Of a stretch of DNA of 64,000 bases, positions 16,350 to 25,468 are shown one piece after another. A program made the position numbers and the translations under genes. Every line of letters begins with the position of its first letter. Position 1 is the stretch's first letter. The stretch is from positions 1 to 64,000 of the forward strand of contig JBBDWL010000066.1 in the NCBI GenBank assembly GCA_040902895.1. Reading direction: 5' to 3'. Source of the stretch: JALYRV01 sp040902895 (lineage in GTDB: Bacteria; Acidobacteriota; Vicinamibacteria; Vicinamibacterales; SCN-69-37). The notes below the pieces were generated by a model, which saw only the letters and a list, made by a program, of their open reading frames with translations, was not told the DNA's origin and did not search any database.

Positions 16350-17888
16350 GTGGCAGAATCACGACTGCGTCTCGCAGTCTTCATCGATTTCGACAACATC
16401 GAAATCGGCGTCAAGAACACCCTCAACACCACATTCGATGCCGGGCTCGTGCTCGAGGCGCTCAAGGAGCGCGGCGAGGTGGTCTCGAAGACCGCCTACA
16501 GCGACTGGCAGCGCGCCGGTGACTACAGCCGGCTGCTCACGCAGCACGCCATCAAGATGGTGCAGCGCAATCTCACGCCCGGCGGCGACAAGAACGGCGC
16601 CGACATCAACCTGGCCCTCGACGCGCTCGAGATGGCCTTCACGCATCCCCACATCAACGCCTTCGTCATCGTCGGCGGCGACAGCGATTTCATCAGCCTC
16701 GTCGAGAAGCTGAAGCAGTACGACAAGAAGGTGTTCGTCGTCGGCGGACGGCAGTTCACGAGCAACATCATGCAGAAGAACTGTCATGAGTTCGTGGCCT
16801 ACGAGAACCTGTTGACGTCGTCGCGCCGCCAGCAGGGCGGGCGTCAGCAGAAGGGGGCCGAGCGGCAGCCGTCGCTCGATAGACAGCCGATCGAGCAGTC
16901 GGTGCCGCTCGTCAAGCGCGCGCTGAAAGTGCTTTCGGAGCGGGAGGTCTCACCGCAGCTCGGCCTGCTCAAGAGCACCCTGCTGCAGCTGGATTCGACC
17001 TTCTCCGAGCGCAGCTACGGCGCCGGATCCTTCCGCGACTTCGTCGAGAAGCTCGAGAAGCTCGGGCTCGTCACGGTGAAGCAGGAAGGCCGCGATCTGC
17101 TCGTGGAGCTGCGCGAGGATTATGTCGAGCGCGAGCCGCAGGCGGGCGAGCATCCAAAGCACGCGAGGCACGTGGAGCAAGGCAGGCAGGGAGAGCCGGG
17201 AAAACCAGAGCAGCCGGTGCCTGCGCTGGCCGATCCCGCCAAGGCGGCGGAAGGCATTTCCGAGCTTCGCCGGATTCTTCACGCCGCGAAGTCCACCATG
17301 CGCTGGCCGCTCTACATCCGTCAGATGAAGCAGGTGCTCAAGACGCAGGCGCCGGGCTTCGATGAACGGAGCTTCGGTTTCCCGGGCTTGGTGGACCTGC
17401 TGCGCGCGGCGCAGAAAGACGGACTCGTTCGTCTCGAGCGCGATCGACAGGGTGCGGTCCGTCTCTTCCAGGGACAGGCACTGCAGGCCGCGCCGGGAAC
17501 GGAGCTCGTGTCCGGCTACGCAGCGGGCGTCGAAGGCGACACGCGCGTCGAAGAGGCTGTGGCATCCGCGCCTGTCGACATCGAGCCGTCGGTTCCGGTC
17601 GGCATCGTCGACACGACGGCGCAGGCTCTCGGCACGCATCGCGGACGAGGCCGCGGACGCGGCGCCGGTGCGCGCAAGCCGCCGATCGCGGAAGCGCAGC
17701 CTGCCAGCGGCAACGTCGAAGCGGCCCCGGCCGCGGGCCGCGGCGCGAAACGGCCCGCCCGCGCGCCGAAGCCCAAGGCGGAAAAGGCGTTGAAGGCCGA
17801 CAAAGCCGAGAAGGCGCCGAAGGTGGAGCGCCGCAGAACACCGCGCAAGCCGCGCGGCTCTGAAGCGGCTGATTCGTCTCGCAGCTAG
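16350..17888 (+). CDS. NYN domain protein with LOTUS (OST-HTH) repeats
   Basis: 512-aa RNA-metabolism protein. It starts with GTG, with AAGGA 9 nt upstream. The NYN/LabA nuclease domain occupies about residues 8-150, with acidic residues in 'VFIDFDNIEIG' (D13, D15), 'KNGADINLALDA' and 'VIVGGDSDFISLVEKL'. Two OST-HTH/LOTUS-like segments follow (about 185-255, 'LGLLKSTLLQLDSTFSERSY', and 305-375, 'QMKQVLKTQAPGFDERSFGF'). The C-terminus (about 425-512) is a disordered Arg/Ala/Lys-rich tail. NYN proteins are single-metal RNases and LOTUS domains bind RNA, so an RNA-degrading or surveillance role in the cytoplasm is expected. It stands alone in its orientation before the cyclophilin gene. Confidence 0.85.
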   Translation: MAESRLRLAVFIDFDNIEIGVKNTLNTTFDAGLVLEALKERGEVVSKTAYSDWQRAGDYSRLLTQHAIKMVQRNLTPGGDKNGADINLALDALEMAFTHPHINAFVIVGGDSDFISLVEKLKQYDKKVFVVGGRQFTSNIMQKNCHEFVAYENLLTSSRRQQGGRQQKGAERQPSLDRQPIEQSVPLVKRALKVLSEREVSPQLGLLKSTLLQLDSTFSERSYGAGSFRDFVEKLEKLGLVTVKQEGRDLLVELREDYVEREPQAGEHPKHARHVEQGRQGEPGKPEQPVPALADPAKAAEGISELRRILHAAKSTMRWPLYIRQMKQVLKTQAPGFDERSFGFPGLVDLLRAAQKDGLVRLERDRQGAVRLFQGQALQAAPGTELVSGYAAGVEGDTRVEEAVASAPVDIEPSVPVGIVDTTAQALGTHRGRGRGRGAGARKPPIAEAQPASGNVEAAPAAGRGAKRPARAPKPKAEKALKADKAEKAPKVERRRTPRKPRGSEAADSSRS

Positions 17889-17921
17889 CACTCGACACGC
17901 AGCACGGGTTAACGTGAGGTT

Positions 17922-19091
17922 ATGCGCCTCGCGTTACTCGTGCTCATCCTTCTCCAGGCCAAAGCTCCACAGTTCTACACCTCCACGCTGCCGCCAGAGT
18001 CCTTGAAGGGACAGCAGGCCGTCGTCGAGACCACACACGGCACGTTCGTCTTCGATCTGCTCGCCGACAAGGCGCCGAATCACGTCGCCTATTTCACGAC
18101 GAAGGCGCGCGAAGGTGCCTTCAAGGGCACGATGTTCCATCGTGTGATCAAGCTTGGCTTGATTCAGGGCGGCGATCCGCTCAGCCGCGATCCCAAGATG
18201 TCGCACCGCTATGGCACGGGCGGCCTGAATGTGCTGCGCGCCGAGCTCAGCGACGAGCCGTTCGTCGCCGGCATCGTCGGCGCCGTGCTCGTGCCGGGCA
18301 ACAAGGACAGCGCCGGGCAGCAATTCTTCGTCAATGCCTCAGATCAACCTGCGCTCACAGGGCAGTACACGGCCTTCGGACGCATCGTCGAGGGCATGGA
18401 GGTGGTGCAGAAGATCTCGGCGCTGCCGGCCAACGCGCGCGGGCTGCCGGCCGAGCGTGTCGTGATCACCAATGTGAGCATCCGGCCCGTTCCGCCGCCT
18501 GAGCCGGAGCCGTTCGCGGATGTTTCAGATGCGGCGCTTGGCAGATACACCGCCGAGATTCAGACGTCGCGCGGTCCGATGACCGTGGAGTTCCTGGCAG
18601 ACAAGGCGCCTGGAACCGTACGCAATTTCCTGCGTCTTGCCGCGGCCGGCGCCTATGACGGCACCCTGTTCCATCGCGTTGTCAAAGGATTCGTCATTCA
18701 GACTGGCGCGATCGCGCATCGCAGTCAGCCGCTGACGGCAAAACAGCAGGCACTCGTGCCCGCGACACTTGCGCCGGAATTCAACGACACGCCGCACGTC
18801 AAAGGCGTGCTCTCGATGGCGCGCGGCGACGATCCCGCAAGCGCGAGCACCTCCTTCTTCATCTGTACCGCAATCTGTCAGTCACTCGACGGGAAGTACA
18901 CGGCGTTTGGACGCTTGGTGAGTGGACTCGACGTTGTTGACGCGATCGAGGCCGCGCCGGTGAACGGGGAAGTGCCGATAGAGAAGATAGAGATCGTGAA
19001 GATCGCGATTAAGGAGCCAGACGGCACCATGGCCGTCTGGCTATTCCTAAAACGCCATCCGCAATCCGAGCTGCACCGTCCGTGGCGTTGA
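17922..19091 (+). CDS. Two-domain cyclophilin-type peptidyl-prolyl isomerase
   Basis: 389 aa with a short signal-like N-terminus ('MRLALLVLILLQAKA') and two cyclophilin domains in tandem: about 35-190 ('FHRVIKLGLIQGGDP', 'GQQFFVNASD') and about 205-365 ('FHRVVKGFVIQTG', 'STSFFICTAICQSLDGKYTAFG'). It would assist folding of exported proteins. The natural end of the second domain is near 'KIEIVKIAIKEPDG'; the last ~20 residues are encoded by a strong hairpin and by the antisense of the TonB receptor end. The stop at 19091 overlaps the convergent receptor gene by 45 bp. The tail looks like readthrough into the terminator after loss of an earlier stop. Confidence 0.88.
   Translation: MRLALLVLILLQAKAPQFYTSTLPPESLKGQQAVVETTHGTFVFDLLADKAPNHVAYFTTKAREGAFKGTMFHRVIKLGLIQGGDPLSRDPKMSHRYGTGGLNVLRAELSDEPFVAGIVGAVLVPGNKDSAGQQFFVNASDQPALTGQYTAFGRIVEGMEVVQKISALPANARGLPAERVVITNVSIRPVPPPEPEPFADVSDAALGRYTAEIQTSRGPMTVEFLADKAPGTVRNFLRLAAAGAYDGTLFHRVVKGFVIQTGAIAHRSQPLTAKQQALVPATLAPEFNDTPHVKGVLSMARGDDPASASTSFFICTAICQSLDGKYTAFGRLVSGLDVVDAIEAAPVNGEVPIEKIEIVKIAIKEPDGTMAVWLFLKRHPQSELHRPWR
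19014..19043. terminator. Shared bidirectional hairpin between convergent genes
   Basis: AGCCAGACGGC (19015-19025) and GCCGTCTGGCT (19032-19042) form an 11-bp perfect stem with a 6-nt loop. It lies inside the 3' end of the cyclophilin gene and just beyond the stop of the convergent TonB receptor gene (19047). It can serve as a terminator for both strands, although T-runs are weak. Confidence 0.65.
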
Positions 19092-22001
19092 GCTCGTCGA
19101 GGTTCCCGTGAGCCGCAGAAAATTCGGTGAGGCTTGGTTGCCTGTCGGGTTGCTGAAGTTCACGCGATCGGTCAGATTGAACAGCTCTACGAACGCGTCG
19201 ATCCGCCTCCCTCCGCCGACGTCGAAGCGGTAGCCGCCACGGATGTCCAGCTTGAAGAAACCCGGGCCGTACGCACCGTTGCGTCGGCTCTTGTAGTTCT
19301 CGACCGTGAACGCCTCGTCGCCGGTGCTCGCATACGTGCCGGCTGCGAGCGGCTCGACCTGCGACCCGTTGCGGTCCGGATCGATGTTGCCGTTGAAGAG
19401 GCTGAACGGCGTTCCGCTGAGCGCCCGCGCCACCCAGCTGAGACTGAGCCCGCCGGTGCGAGGCACGATGACGAGACCGCTGACGACGAGATTGTGACGC
19501 AGGTCGAAGCTGGTCGGACCTTCGTTGAGATCCAGGTTCAGGTCGTCGAGCACCTGGAAGCCGCTGCCAGGCACACCCCCACCAGACGTGTTGCCGCGCG
19601 AATAGGCCAGCGTATAGCCCACCCGGGCGCTCCAGTTATTGCTGTAACGCTTTTCAAGCTGGAACATCGCGGCATCGTAATCGGTCCGTCCTTCGTTGAC
19701 GGGAATCGTCACCCCCGTGCTGAACGGCGCGAAGCCCGGGTACGTCGCGGCCAGTTCCGCCTCCGCGGCCCTCAGAACATCGCTTCCCTGGCGTCGCAGC
19801 GGGGAGGTCACCGCGGTTGTTGCGCGCAGCCCTGGATTGAGATCGCGCGACATCAGGAGATCGCGGCCGAAGGCGTGCACATAGTCGACGCTCGCGCCGA
19901 CGGTGGTCCCGAGCTGCCGCGAATATCCAACCGTCAGCTGGTGCGTGTACGGAATCCCACGGTCCGGATTATCCCAGCTCGCACCTGTATTGCGAACGCG
20001 TACGCCGGGAGGAAATAGCTGCGCGAGCAGCGCCGCATTCACCTCGGGGCCATTCACGAGGAAAGGATCGGTCGGACGCCGCCCGGCCCTGGGTCCAGGA
20101 TCGATGCCGGCAATCGGAAAGTTCCGGGTGAACGAATCCGAGAAGACGCCATTTGTGTAAATGCCGCCGATCAACTCGAAGTGCGTCTTGTCATAGAACG
20201 TGCCGGCCCCGGCCCGGATCACGTCGCGCCCATTCCCCCCCAGGTCATAGGCGAAGCCGACGCGCGGCGCTAGATTGTTCTTATCGATCGGATAGTCGCC
20301 AGGGTCGTCGAACAGGGGATTGTCGGTCTCGCGAATAGGAATGACCTCGAGGTCATAGCGGAGACCGAGGCTCAACGTCATCCTGTTGCTGACCTTCCAC
20401 TTTTCCTGCACGAACGCCGAGTAGAAGACGGCCTTGTTATAGCTGCGCGACTGACCGGGCACTCGTACGCTGAACCGCTCCGGATACGTTGAGAAGTCTG
20501 CCGGATTGAAGGGACCGTCGCTGCGGCCAAATGAAAAGGTGCCATTCACATTGCCGTCGTTGACGTTGCGCGATCCCGAGTACTGGAACTGCGCACCCAC
20601 TTTGATGTCGTGATCGCCGCGCCGGCCCGGAACGAACCAGGAGAACGTATCCTCGACCTGGAAGCCGTCGTTCACGCGTGCCTGCGCGACGCTGTTCTGC
20701 TGGGTCGTGTAGTTCTGAAAATTCAGCGTCGGTGGGCACGCCCGCATGTTGCGTCCGTTGCCGTTGTAGCACGGGTTGGCAAAGGCCACATCCTCTTGCG
20801 TCCACGTGACGCGGAAGGTGTTGACACTCGAATTCCCGAGGACCGAGCTGAACGTCCCGACGACGGTCTGGTCCAGGTCGTCCTCTTCGCGAGCCGCATC
20901 CAGCGTGACATCGCCGATGATCTGGTTGAACTGCGGCGAATATTCCCGCAGCCAGCGCACACCGTACGTGTGATTGGCGGAGATCTGGTGGTCGACGCGC
21001 GCGATCGTATTCCACACGCGGGTGGCCTCAGTGGTCGTCGCGTTGAACTCGGGCCGCGTCGGCACGTTGATCGTGATGCCCTCGTCGATGAGTATCCGCT
21101 CGAGACTGAGGAAGAAGTGCGCCTTGTTCCGGACAAGCGGCCCCCCGAAGGTGCCACCAAACTGCTGTTCCTTGGTATCTGGCTTCGGGAGGTCGAGCTT
21201 CTTCGCGAAGTAATCGCGGCCGGTCATGTCGGCGTCTTTCAAGAAAGCGAAGCCGGACCCGCGCCAGTTGTTCGTCCCCTGCTTCGTGACGGCGTTGATG
21301 ATCGCGCCGGTCGTCCGCCCGAATTCGGCGTCGAACTGGTTGGTAATGACCTGGAACTCTTGGACCGCCTCGATAGGCGTGCGCGCCTGCGTGCCCGCCC
21401 GCTGGCCGATCACATCGTCATTGTTGTTTCCACCGTCGAGCAGATAGTTGTTGTTGCGCGGATCCTGTCCGTTGACGGTGACCGAGTCGCTGCCGAACGA
21501 TTCGGTGCTGATGGACGGAATGATGCCCGGCAGCAACCCAACGAAGCCGACGAAATTGCGGTTGATGGACGGCAGATCGATGAGCTCTCTGGCCGAGATG
21601 TTTCCGCCCACCTCCTTCGACGTCACGTCGATGACTGGAGACTCGGCGGTGACCGTGACCTCGTCAGTCATGTTGCCGACCGCCAGCGGGATGTCAATGG
21701 TCGCCGTCTTACCGATCTCGAGCACGACGTCGCGGCGCTGGAAGCGGCTGAAGCCCTGGAGCTCCGCGGCAAGCTCGTACCGTCCTGGAACGATCCCGCC
21801 GATGAAATAGGTGCCATCGGCGCCACTGACCGTCTCGCGAAACATGCCGGTGTCCTGATTTCGCACCACCACGGCTACTCCAGGAACAGCGGTTCCCTGG
21901 GCGTCCAGGACACGGCCGCGGATTTCCGTGGTGCCTTGCTGAGCGGCGGCGATCGCGCTCGAAAGCGCGAGCATCAATGCCACTGAAACGAGTCTAGTCA
22001 T
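19047..22001 (-). CDS. Oar-like TonB-dependent receptor with carboxypeptidase-regulatory domain
   Basis: 984-aa outer-membrane protein. The ATG at 22001 has AAGGAG 5 nt upstream and a signal peptide ('LVSVALMLALSSAIAAAQQ'); the longer open frame upstream is antisense to the GntR gene. A carboxypeptidase-regulatory-like beta-sandwich (about 25-105, 'IRGRVLDAQGTAVPGVAVVV') precedes a plug with 'VTVNGQDPRNNNYLLDGGNNND' split over residues 160-185. A large barrel follows and ends in 'TVQLGLRMAF', with a terminal aromatic residue. This is the expanded Oar-like family of Acidobacteriota, thought to take up large substrates such as oligosaccharides or peptides. It lies 50 bp downstream of a GntR regulator and is probably co-transcribed with it. 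Confidence 0.9.
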   Translation of the reverse strand: MTRLVSVALMLALSSAIAAAQQGTTEIRGRVLDAQGTAVPGVAVVVRNQDTGMFRETVSGADGTYFIGGIVPGRYELAAELQGFSRFQRRDVVLEIGKTATIDIPLAVGNMTDEVTVTAESPVIDVTSKEVGGNISARELIDLPSINRNFVGFVGLLPGIIPSISTESFGSDSVTVNGQDPRNNNYLLDGGNNNDDVIGQRAGTQARTPIEAVQEFQVITNQFDAEFGRTTGAIINAVTKQGTNNWRGSGFAFLKDADMTGRDYFAKKLDLPKPDTKEQQFGGTFGGPLVRNKAHFFLSLERILIDEGITINVPTRPEFNATTTEATRVWNTIARVDHQISANHTYGVRWLREYSPQFNQIIGDVTLDAAREEDDLDQTVVGTFSSVLGNSSVNTFRVTWTQEDVAFANPCYNGNGRNMRACPPTLNFQNYTTQQNSVAQARVNDGFQVEDTFSWFVPGRRGDHDIKVGAQFQYSGSRNVNDGNVNGTFSFGRSDGPFNPADFSTYPERFSVRVPGQSRSYNKAVFYSAFVQEKWKVSNRMTLSLGLRYDLEVIPIRETDNPLFDDPGDYPIDKNNLAPRVGFAYDLGGNGRDVIRAGAGTFYDKTHFELIGGIYTNGVFSDSFTRNFPIAGIDPGPRAGRRPTDPFLVNGPEVNAALLAQLFPPGVRVRNTGASWDNPDRGIPYTHQLTVGYSRQLGTTVGASVDYVHAFGRDLLMSRDLNPGLRATTAVTSPLRRQGSDVLRAAEAELAATYPGFAPFSTGVTIPVNEGRTDYDAAMFQLEKRYSNNWSARVGYTLAYSRGNTSGGGVPGSGFQVLDDLNLDLNEGPTSFDLRHNLVVSGLVIVPRTGGLSLSWVARALSGTPFSLFNGNIDPDRNGSQVEPLAAGTYASTGDEAFTVENYKSRRNGAYGPGFFKLDIRGGYRFDVGGGRRIDAFVELFNLTDRVNFSNPTGNQASPNFLRLTGTSTSSTPRTVQLGLRMAF

Positions 22002-22051
22002 GCCTGCTCCTTGATGGAAGGGAGTTCGGATTCCGTGCGATAAGCGCTCGA

Positions 22052-22708
22052 CTATACGACCCCAACATTCGCGAAGGCGCCGGCGACAACCGCATCGCGC
22101 ATCAACGCGAGGCCGCGATCGAGGTGCTCTTCCATCAGCCGCCGCGCGGCTTCTGGGTTCCGGGCTTCGATGGCGTCGACGATCTCGGAGTGCGCGGCGC
22201 CCGATCCGGTCTTGAACGGCGCGAAGCCCACTCCCAGCGTGATGAAGCGATCGATCTGGGCGAGGCACTGCTCGATCTGATCCGCGGCGAGGTAGTTGCC
22301 GGCGGCCGCGGCGACGGCGAGATGAAAATGCCGGTTCGCGTTTCCGGCTTCGACGCCGCTGACGTTGTCGTCCTGACGCTCGGCCAGCGTCCGCATCCGC
22401 GCGATGGCTTCCGTCGTGGCGCGTTCCGCGGCCCGGCCTGCCCCCCAGCCTTCGAGCAGCCGCCGTACTTCGAACGTATCGTTGATGGCCTGCACCGTCA
22501 CGCGGGATACGAAGAAACCGCGGCCCGACATGCGCTCGACGTAGCGCTCGTGACACAGACGCGACAGCGCTTCGCGCACCGGCGTGCGGCTCATGCCGTG
22601 GGCGTTGGCGAGCGTGACCTCCGACAGCGGGCGGCCGGGAGCATAGAACCCGTCGATGATCCGCTGGCGAATCTCAGAGTAAGCGCGGTCGACGTGGGAC
22701 TGATCCAT
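22052..22708 (-). CDS. GntR family regulator (FadR subfamily, FCD domain)
   Basis: 218-aa repressor. The winged helix lies at about residues 5-72 ('AYSEIRQRIIDGFYAPGRPL', 'MSRTPVREALSRL'). An FCD effector domain of about 80-215 follows, with histidines in 'RHFHLAV', 'HSEIVDAIEARN' and 'EEHLDRGL' that normally hold a metal and an organic acid. The ATG at 22708 is chosen because the GTG at 22747 lies upstream of the -10 box of a good promoter and cannot be transcribed from it. FCD regulators usually sense sugar acids or carboxylates. The TonB receptor downstream is the likely target, and a palindrome over the promoter suggests autoregulation. Confidence 0.88.
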   Translation of the reverse strand: MDQSHVDRAYSEIRQRIIDGFYAPGRPLSEVTLANAHGMSRTPVREALSRLCHERYVERMSGRGFFVSRVTVQAINDTFEVRRLLEGWGAGRAAERATTEAIARMRTLAERQDDNVSGVEAGNANRHFHLAVAAAAGNYLAADQIEQCLAQIDRFITLGVGFAPFKTGSGAAHSEIVDAIEARNPEAARRLMEEHLDRGLALMRDAVVAGAFANVGVV

Positions 22709-22731
22709 AGAAAATACGTCCGGAATCCAAG

Positions 22732-22760
22732 GAGTATACACACTCACCCGAGACAGTCAA
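22732..22760 (-). promoter_or_regulatory. Promoter of the GntR-TonB operon with overlapping palindrome
   Basis: On the minus strand TTGACT (22760-22755) and TATACT (22738-22733) are separated by 16 bp. The -10 box lies within a dyad (GAGTGTGTATACTC, 22745-22732, centre GTATAC) that resembles FadR-type operators. This fixes the start of the gene downstream and suggests negative autoregulation. Confidence 0.7.
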
Positions 22761-22776
22761 CGCCTCCGGCGCCGAA

Positions 22777-23850
22777 TCACTCGAACGGCAGCTGCGGCTC
22801 AGGGCCCTCGTTGTCGGCGTCTGCCTTGTCAATCAGGTTGTGCACGCCGGCGCCGAGCAGCCGAACGGGCCGTGATGCGGCTTCCGTGCGATCGAGCAAG
22901 GCGACTGCACGACGCGCGATCTCATCCGGATCGCGCGTTGGCGCGCGTGTATCGCTGCGCGTGACCGTGGTGAAGTCGTCGTAGCGCACTTTGATCGTTA
23001 CGGTGCGCGCCAGAAGATCCTTCCTCGCCAGCCACGCCGCGCCGTCGCGCGCCATCTCATCGACCTCGATCCGCATCTGTTCCAGATCGGTGAGATCGTA
23101 CGCGTAGGTCGTCTCGCTGCTGCTCGACTTCGCTTCCTGCTGCGGCTCCACCGGCCGGTCGTCGATGCCGCGTGAGAGCTGCCGCAGCCAGTCCGCGCCG
23201 CTGCCGACCGCTTCGCGCAGTACCTCGTCACTCGCGTCGCGCACGTCTGGGATCTTCTCGATTCCGCGCTCGCGCAGGCGCTTTGCGGTGACCGGTCCCA
23301 CGCCCCAGAGCGCATCCACCGGCAGCTGCAGCAGGAACTGCTCGACGCGATCGGGCGCGATCACCGTGAGGCCATCCGGCTTCCGCCATGCCGACGCAAT
23401 CTTCGCCAGAAACTTGTTTGGCGCGACGCCTGCAGAGGCCGTGAGCCCGGTCGCATCTTTGATCGCCGCCTTGATCCGCTTCGCAACGTTGACGCCCAGC
23501 GGCTCGCCCCAGGCATTTTCGGTGACGTCGAGGTACGCCTCATCGAGCGAGAGCCCTTCGACCAGCGGGGTAACGCGGTGGAAGATCCCGAACACCTGCT
23601 GCGACACGGCTTTGTACTTCGAGAAATCCGGACTGACGATAACGAGGTGCGGGCACAACCGGATCGCGCGCGCCATCGGAATGGCGGAGCGCACGCCGAA
23701 CTGCCGCGCCTCGTAGCTGGCCGCCGCGACGACGCCGCGGCCTTCTGGCCGGCCGCCGACCGCGACGGGTTTGCCTTTCAGCGAAGGGTCGTCGCGCTGC
23801 TCGACCGACGCATAGAACGCGTCCATGTCGATGTGGAGGATACGGCGCAC
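22777..23850 (-). CDS. dinB: DNA polymerase IV (translesion, Y family)
   Basis: 357-aa Y-family polymerase with the metal-binding residues D8 in 'HIDMDAFYASVE' and D103-E104 in 'LSLDEAYLDV'. The helix-hairpin-helix 'LWGVGPVTAKRLRERGI' is at about 180-196 and the little finger domain at about 235-345. The C-terminus 'EPQLPFE' resembles a sliding-clamp binding motif. Length is normal for the family. It copies damaged templates and extends misaligned ends in the cytoplasm. No LexA-like box was recognised upstream. It stands alone between the GntR gene and a divergent AsmA-like gene. Confidence 0.95.
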   Translation of the reverse strand: MRRILHIDMDAFYASVEQRDDPSLKGKPVAVGGRPEGRGVVAAASYEARQFGVRSAIPMARAIRLCPHLVIVSPDFSKYKAVSQQVFGIFHRVTPLVEGLSLDEAYLDVTENAWGEPLGVNVAKRIKAAIKDATGLTASAGVAPNKFLAKIASAWRKPDGLTVIAPDRVEQFLLQLPVDALWGVGPVTAKRLRERGIEKIPDVRDASDEVLREAVGSGADWLRQLSRGIDDRPVEPQQEAKSSSSETTYAYDLTDLEQMRIEVDEMARDGAAWLARKDLLARTVTIKVRYDDFTTVTRSDTRAPTRDPDEIARRAVALLDRTEAASRPVRLLGAGVHNLIDKADADNEGPEPQLPFE

Positions 23851-23913
23851 ACCGCATGGTAGCGCCAGCCGGAGGAGGTCGATCCGGCTCGCCCTATCCG
23901 TTAAGCTGCTCTG

Positions 23914-25455
23914 ATGGTCCGCCGCGCGCTTATCGCGTTCGCCGTCGCCGTCGCCGCGGTAGTGGTGGTGGCGGCGCTGCTCCTGCAGTCACTCGGACGT
24001 GGCGGACTGCGCGAGGGCGTTGAGTCCCGGCTCTCGGCCGCGCTCGGGCAGCCTGTTTCGATCGGGCGCCTCGGCATGACGCTCTTTCCGCCCGGGCTTA
24101 CGGGGTCGGGCGTGCGCATCGGAGACGCCGAGGCGGAGGCACCCGCCCTCGATATCGCGCGCGTCAGAATCGTCCCCCGTTTTCGTTCGTTGTTCGGCAG
24201 CGACGTCGTCATCGAGCGACTCGTTCTCGATGGCTTCGTCGTGTCCGTGCTTCGCGACCGGAGTGGCGCGTGGCACGTGCCGGCCGTCGTGCCCGCGCCG
24301 GCCGCCGCGGGAGCGGGCCCGGCGATTGCGCGCGTCCGCATCATCGACGGCCGCATGCGCGTTTTCGACCGGGCGGCAGACGGGGCGCTGCGCGAGGCGG
24401 CGAGCATCGACGCCATCGACGCGGACGTTCGGGTGGAAGAGGACGGCCTGCGCCTCGCGCCGATCACGGGACGCATCGGCGGCGCCGCCATTGCGGGCGA
24501 AGCGGGCAGCGACGCCCGATCCGTGCGCCTCGATTTCAGCGCCGGCGCGATCGACGACGACGACCTGCCCGCGTTCCTGCGGCTCGTCGGCGGCGAGCGC
24601 CCAGAGTTCCTGAAGCTCGCGTCACCGGCGTCGGTGCGCGTGGCGATCCGCGTCGACCGCGCGACGTCGCGATTGACCGGCGACGGCGTCCTGCAGGCGC
24701 CGCGCGTGCACCTCGAGCCGTTGGAGCTCGAGCGCTTCGAGGCGCCGTTCACGATCGAGGGCTCGCGCCTGCTATTCGCTCCGACTGCGTTCGGGCTGTC
24801 CGATGGCATGCACGAGGGCCGGGTGAGCGTGCGGCTCGATGCCGAGCCGCCCCGATGGAGCGCCGACTCCCGCGTGCGCGGTCTCGACGCGGGCGCGTTT
24901 CTGGACGCCCTCTCCGGCGGCGACCAGCGTCTCGACGGCACGGCGTTGGTGACGGCGGCGCTCGGCGGTCGTCTGGGCGAATCACTCACGCAGAGCGTCG
25001 CAGGCCGTCTGCGGATCGAGGTGGACAACGGCGTGATCCGTGGCTTTCCGCTGCTCTCATCGATTAATCGCGCGCTGGGCCTTGCGGAGCAGGACGGAAA
25101 CGACACGCGCTTCGAGCGGCTGACGGCGACGTTCGCAACGAGCTCGGGCCGCGGCGCGACCGAAGATCTCGTGCTCGAGGCGGGGAACGTCAGGCTCGAA
25201 GCCGAAGGCTGGATCGCGGCGGATCGTTCGTTGTCGCTGCGGGGCCTGGCGGTGTTGTCGCGCGAGCGCACGGATCGCGTGGTGGCGAGCATCCGCGAGC
25301 TCGCGCGCCTGCGGCGCGACGGCCGTCTCGAGCTGCCGCTGACCATCTCGGGCTCGCTGGATGCGCCCTCGTTCGGCATCGACGTTCAGGGCGCGATCCG
25401 CCGCGGCCTCACTGACGAGCTGCGCCGCCGCCTGCGCGGCATCATTCGGCGCTGA
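23914..25455 (+). CDS. AsmA-like envelope protein
   Basis: 513 aa with one N-terminal membrane segment (residues 5-25) followed by a long periplasmic region rich in short beta strands. The AsmA signature occurs at the N-terminus ('GRGGLREGVESRLSAALGQPVSIG', 'PGLTGSGVRIGDAE', 'RVRIVPRFRSLF') and a second AsmA-type block near the C-terminus ('GRLRIEVDNGVIRGFPLLSSIN', 'LRGLAVLSRERTD'). AsmA family proteins form bridge-like or anchored structures implicated in phospholipid transport and outer-membrane assembly. It is shorter than E. coli AsmA, as in many lineages. It converges on the ADOP permease gene with a 13-bp gap. Confidence 0.85.
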   Translation: MVRRALIAFAVAVAAVVVVAALLLQSLGRGGLREGVESRLSAALGQPVSIGRLGMTLFPPGLTGSGVRIGDAEAEAPALDIARVRIVPRFRSLFGSDVVIERLVLDGFVVSVLRDRSGAWHVPAVVPAPAAAGAGPAIARVRIIDGRMRVFDRAADGALREAASIDAIDADVRVEEDGLRLAPITGRIGGAAIAGEAGSDARSVRLDFSAGAIDDDDLPAFLRLVGGERPEFLKLASPASVRVAIRVDRATSRLTGDGVLQAPRVHLEPLELERFEAPFTIEGSRLLFAPTAFGLSDGMHEGRVSVRLDAEPPRWSADSRVRGLDAGAFLDALSGGDQRLDGTALVTAALGGRLGESLTQSVAGRLRIEVDNGVIRGFPLLSSINRALGLAEQDGNDTRFERLTATFATSSGRGATEDLVLEAGNVRLEAEGWIAADRSLSLRGLAVLSRERTDRVVASIRELARLRRDGRLELPLTISGSLDAPSFGIDVQGAIRRGLTDELRRRLRGIIRR

Positions 25456-25468
25456 GCGTGCGGAACGT

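Noticed and set aside
22002..22556. N-terminal extension of the TonB receptor frame
   Set aside because: It lies antisense-in-frame within the GntR gene, and the ATG at 22001 has a clear ribosome site and signal peptide.
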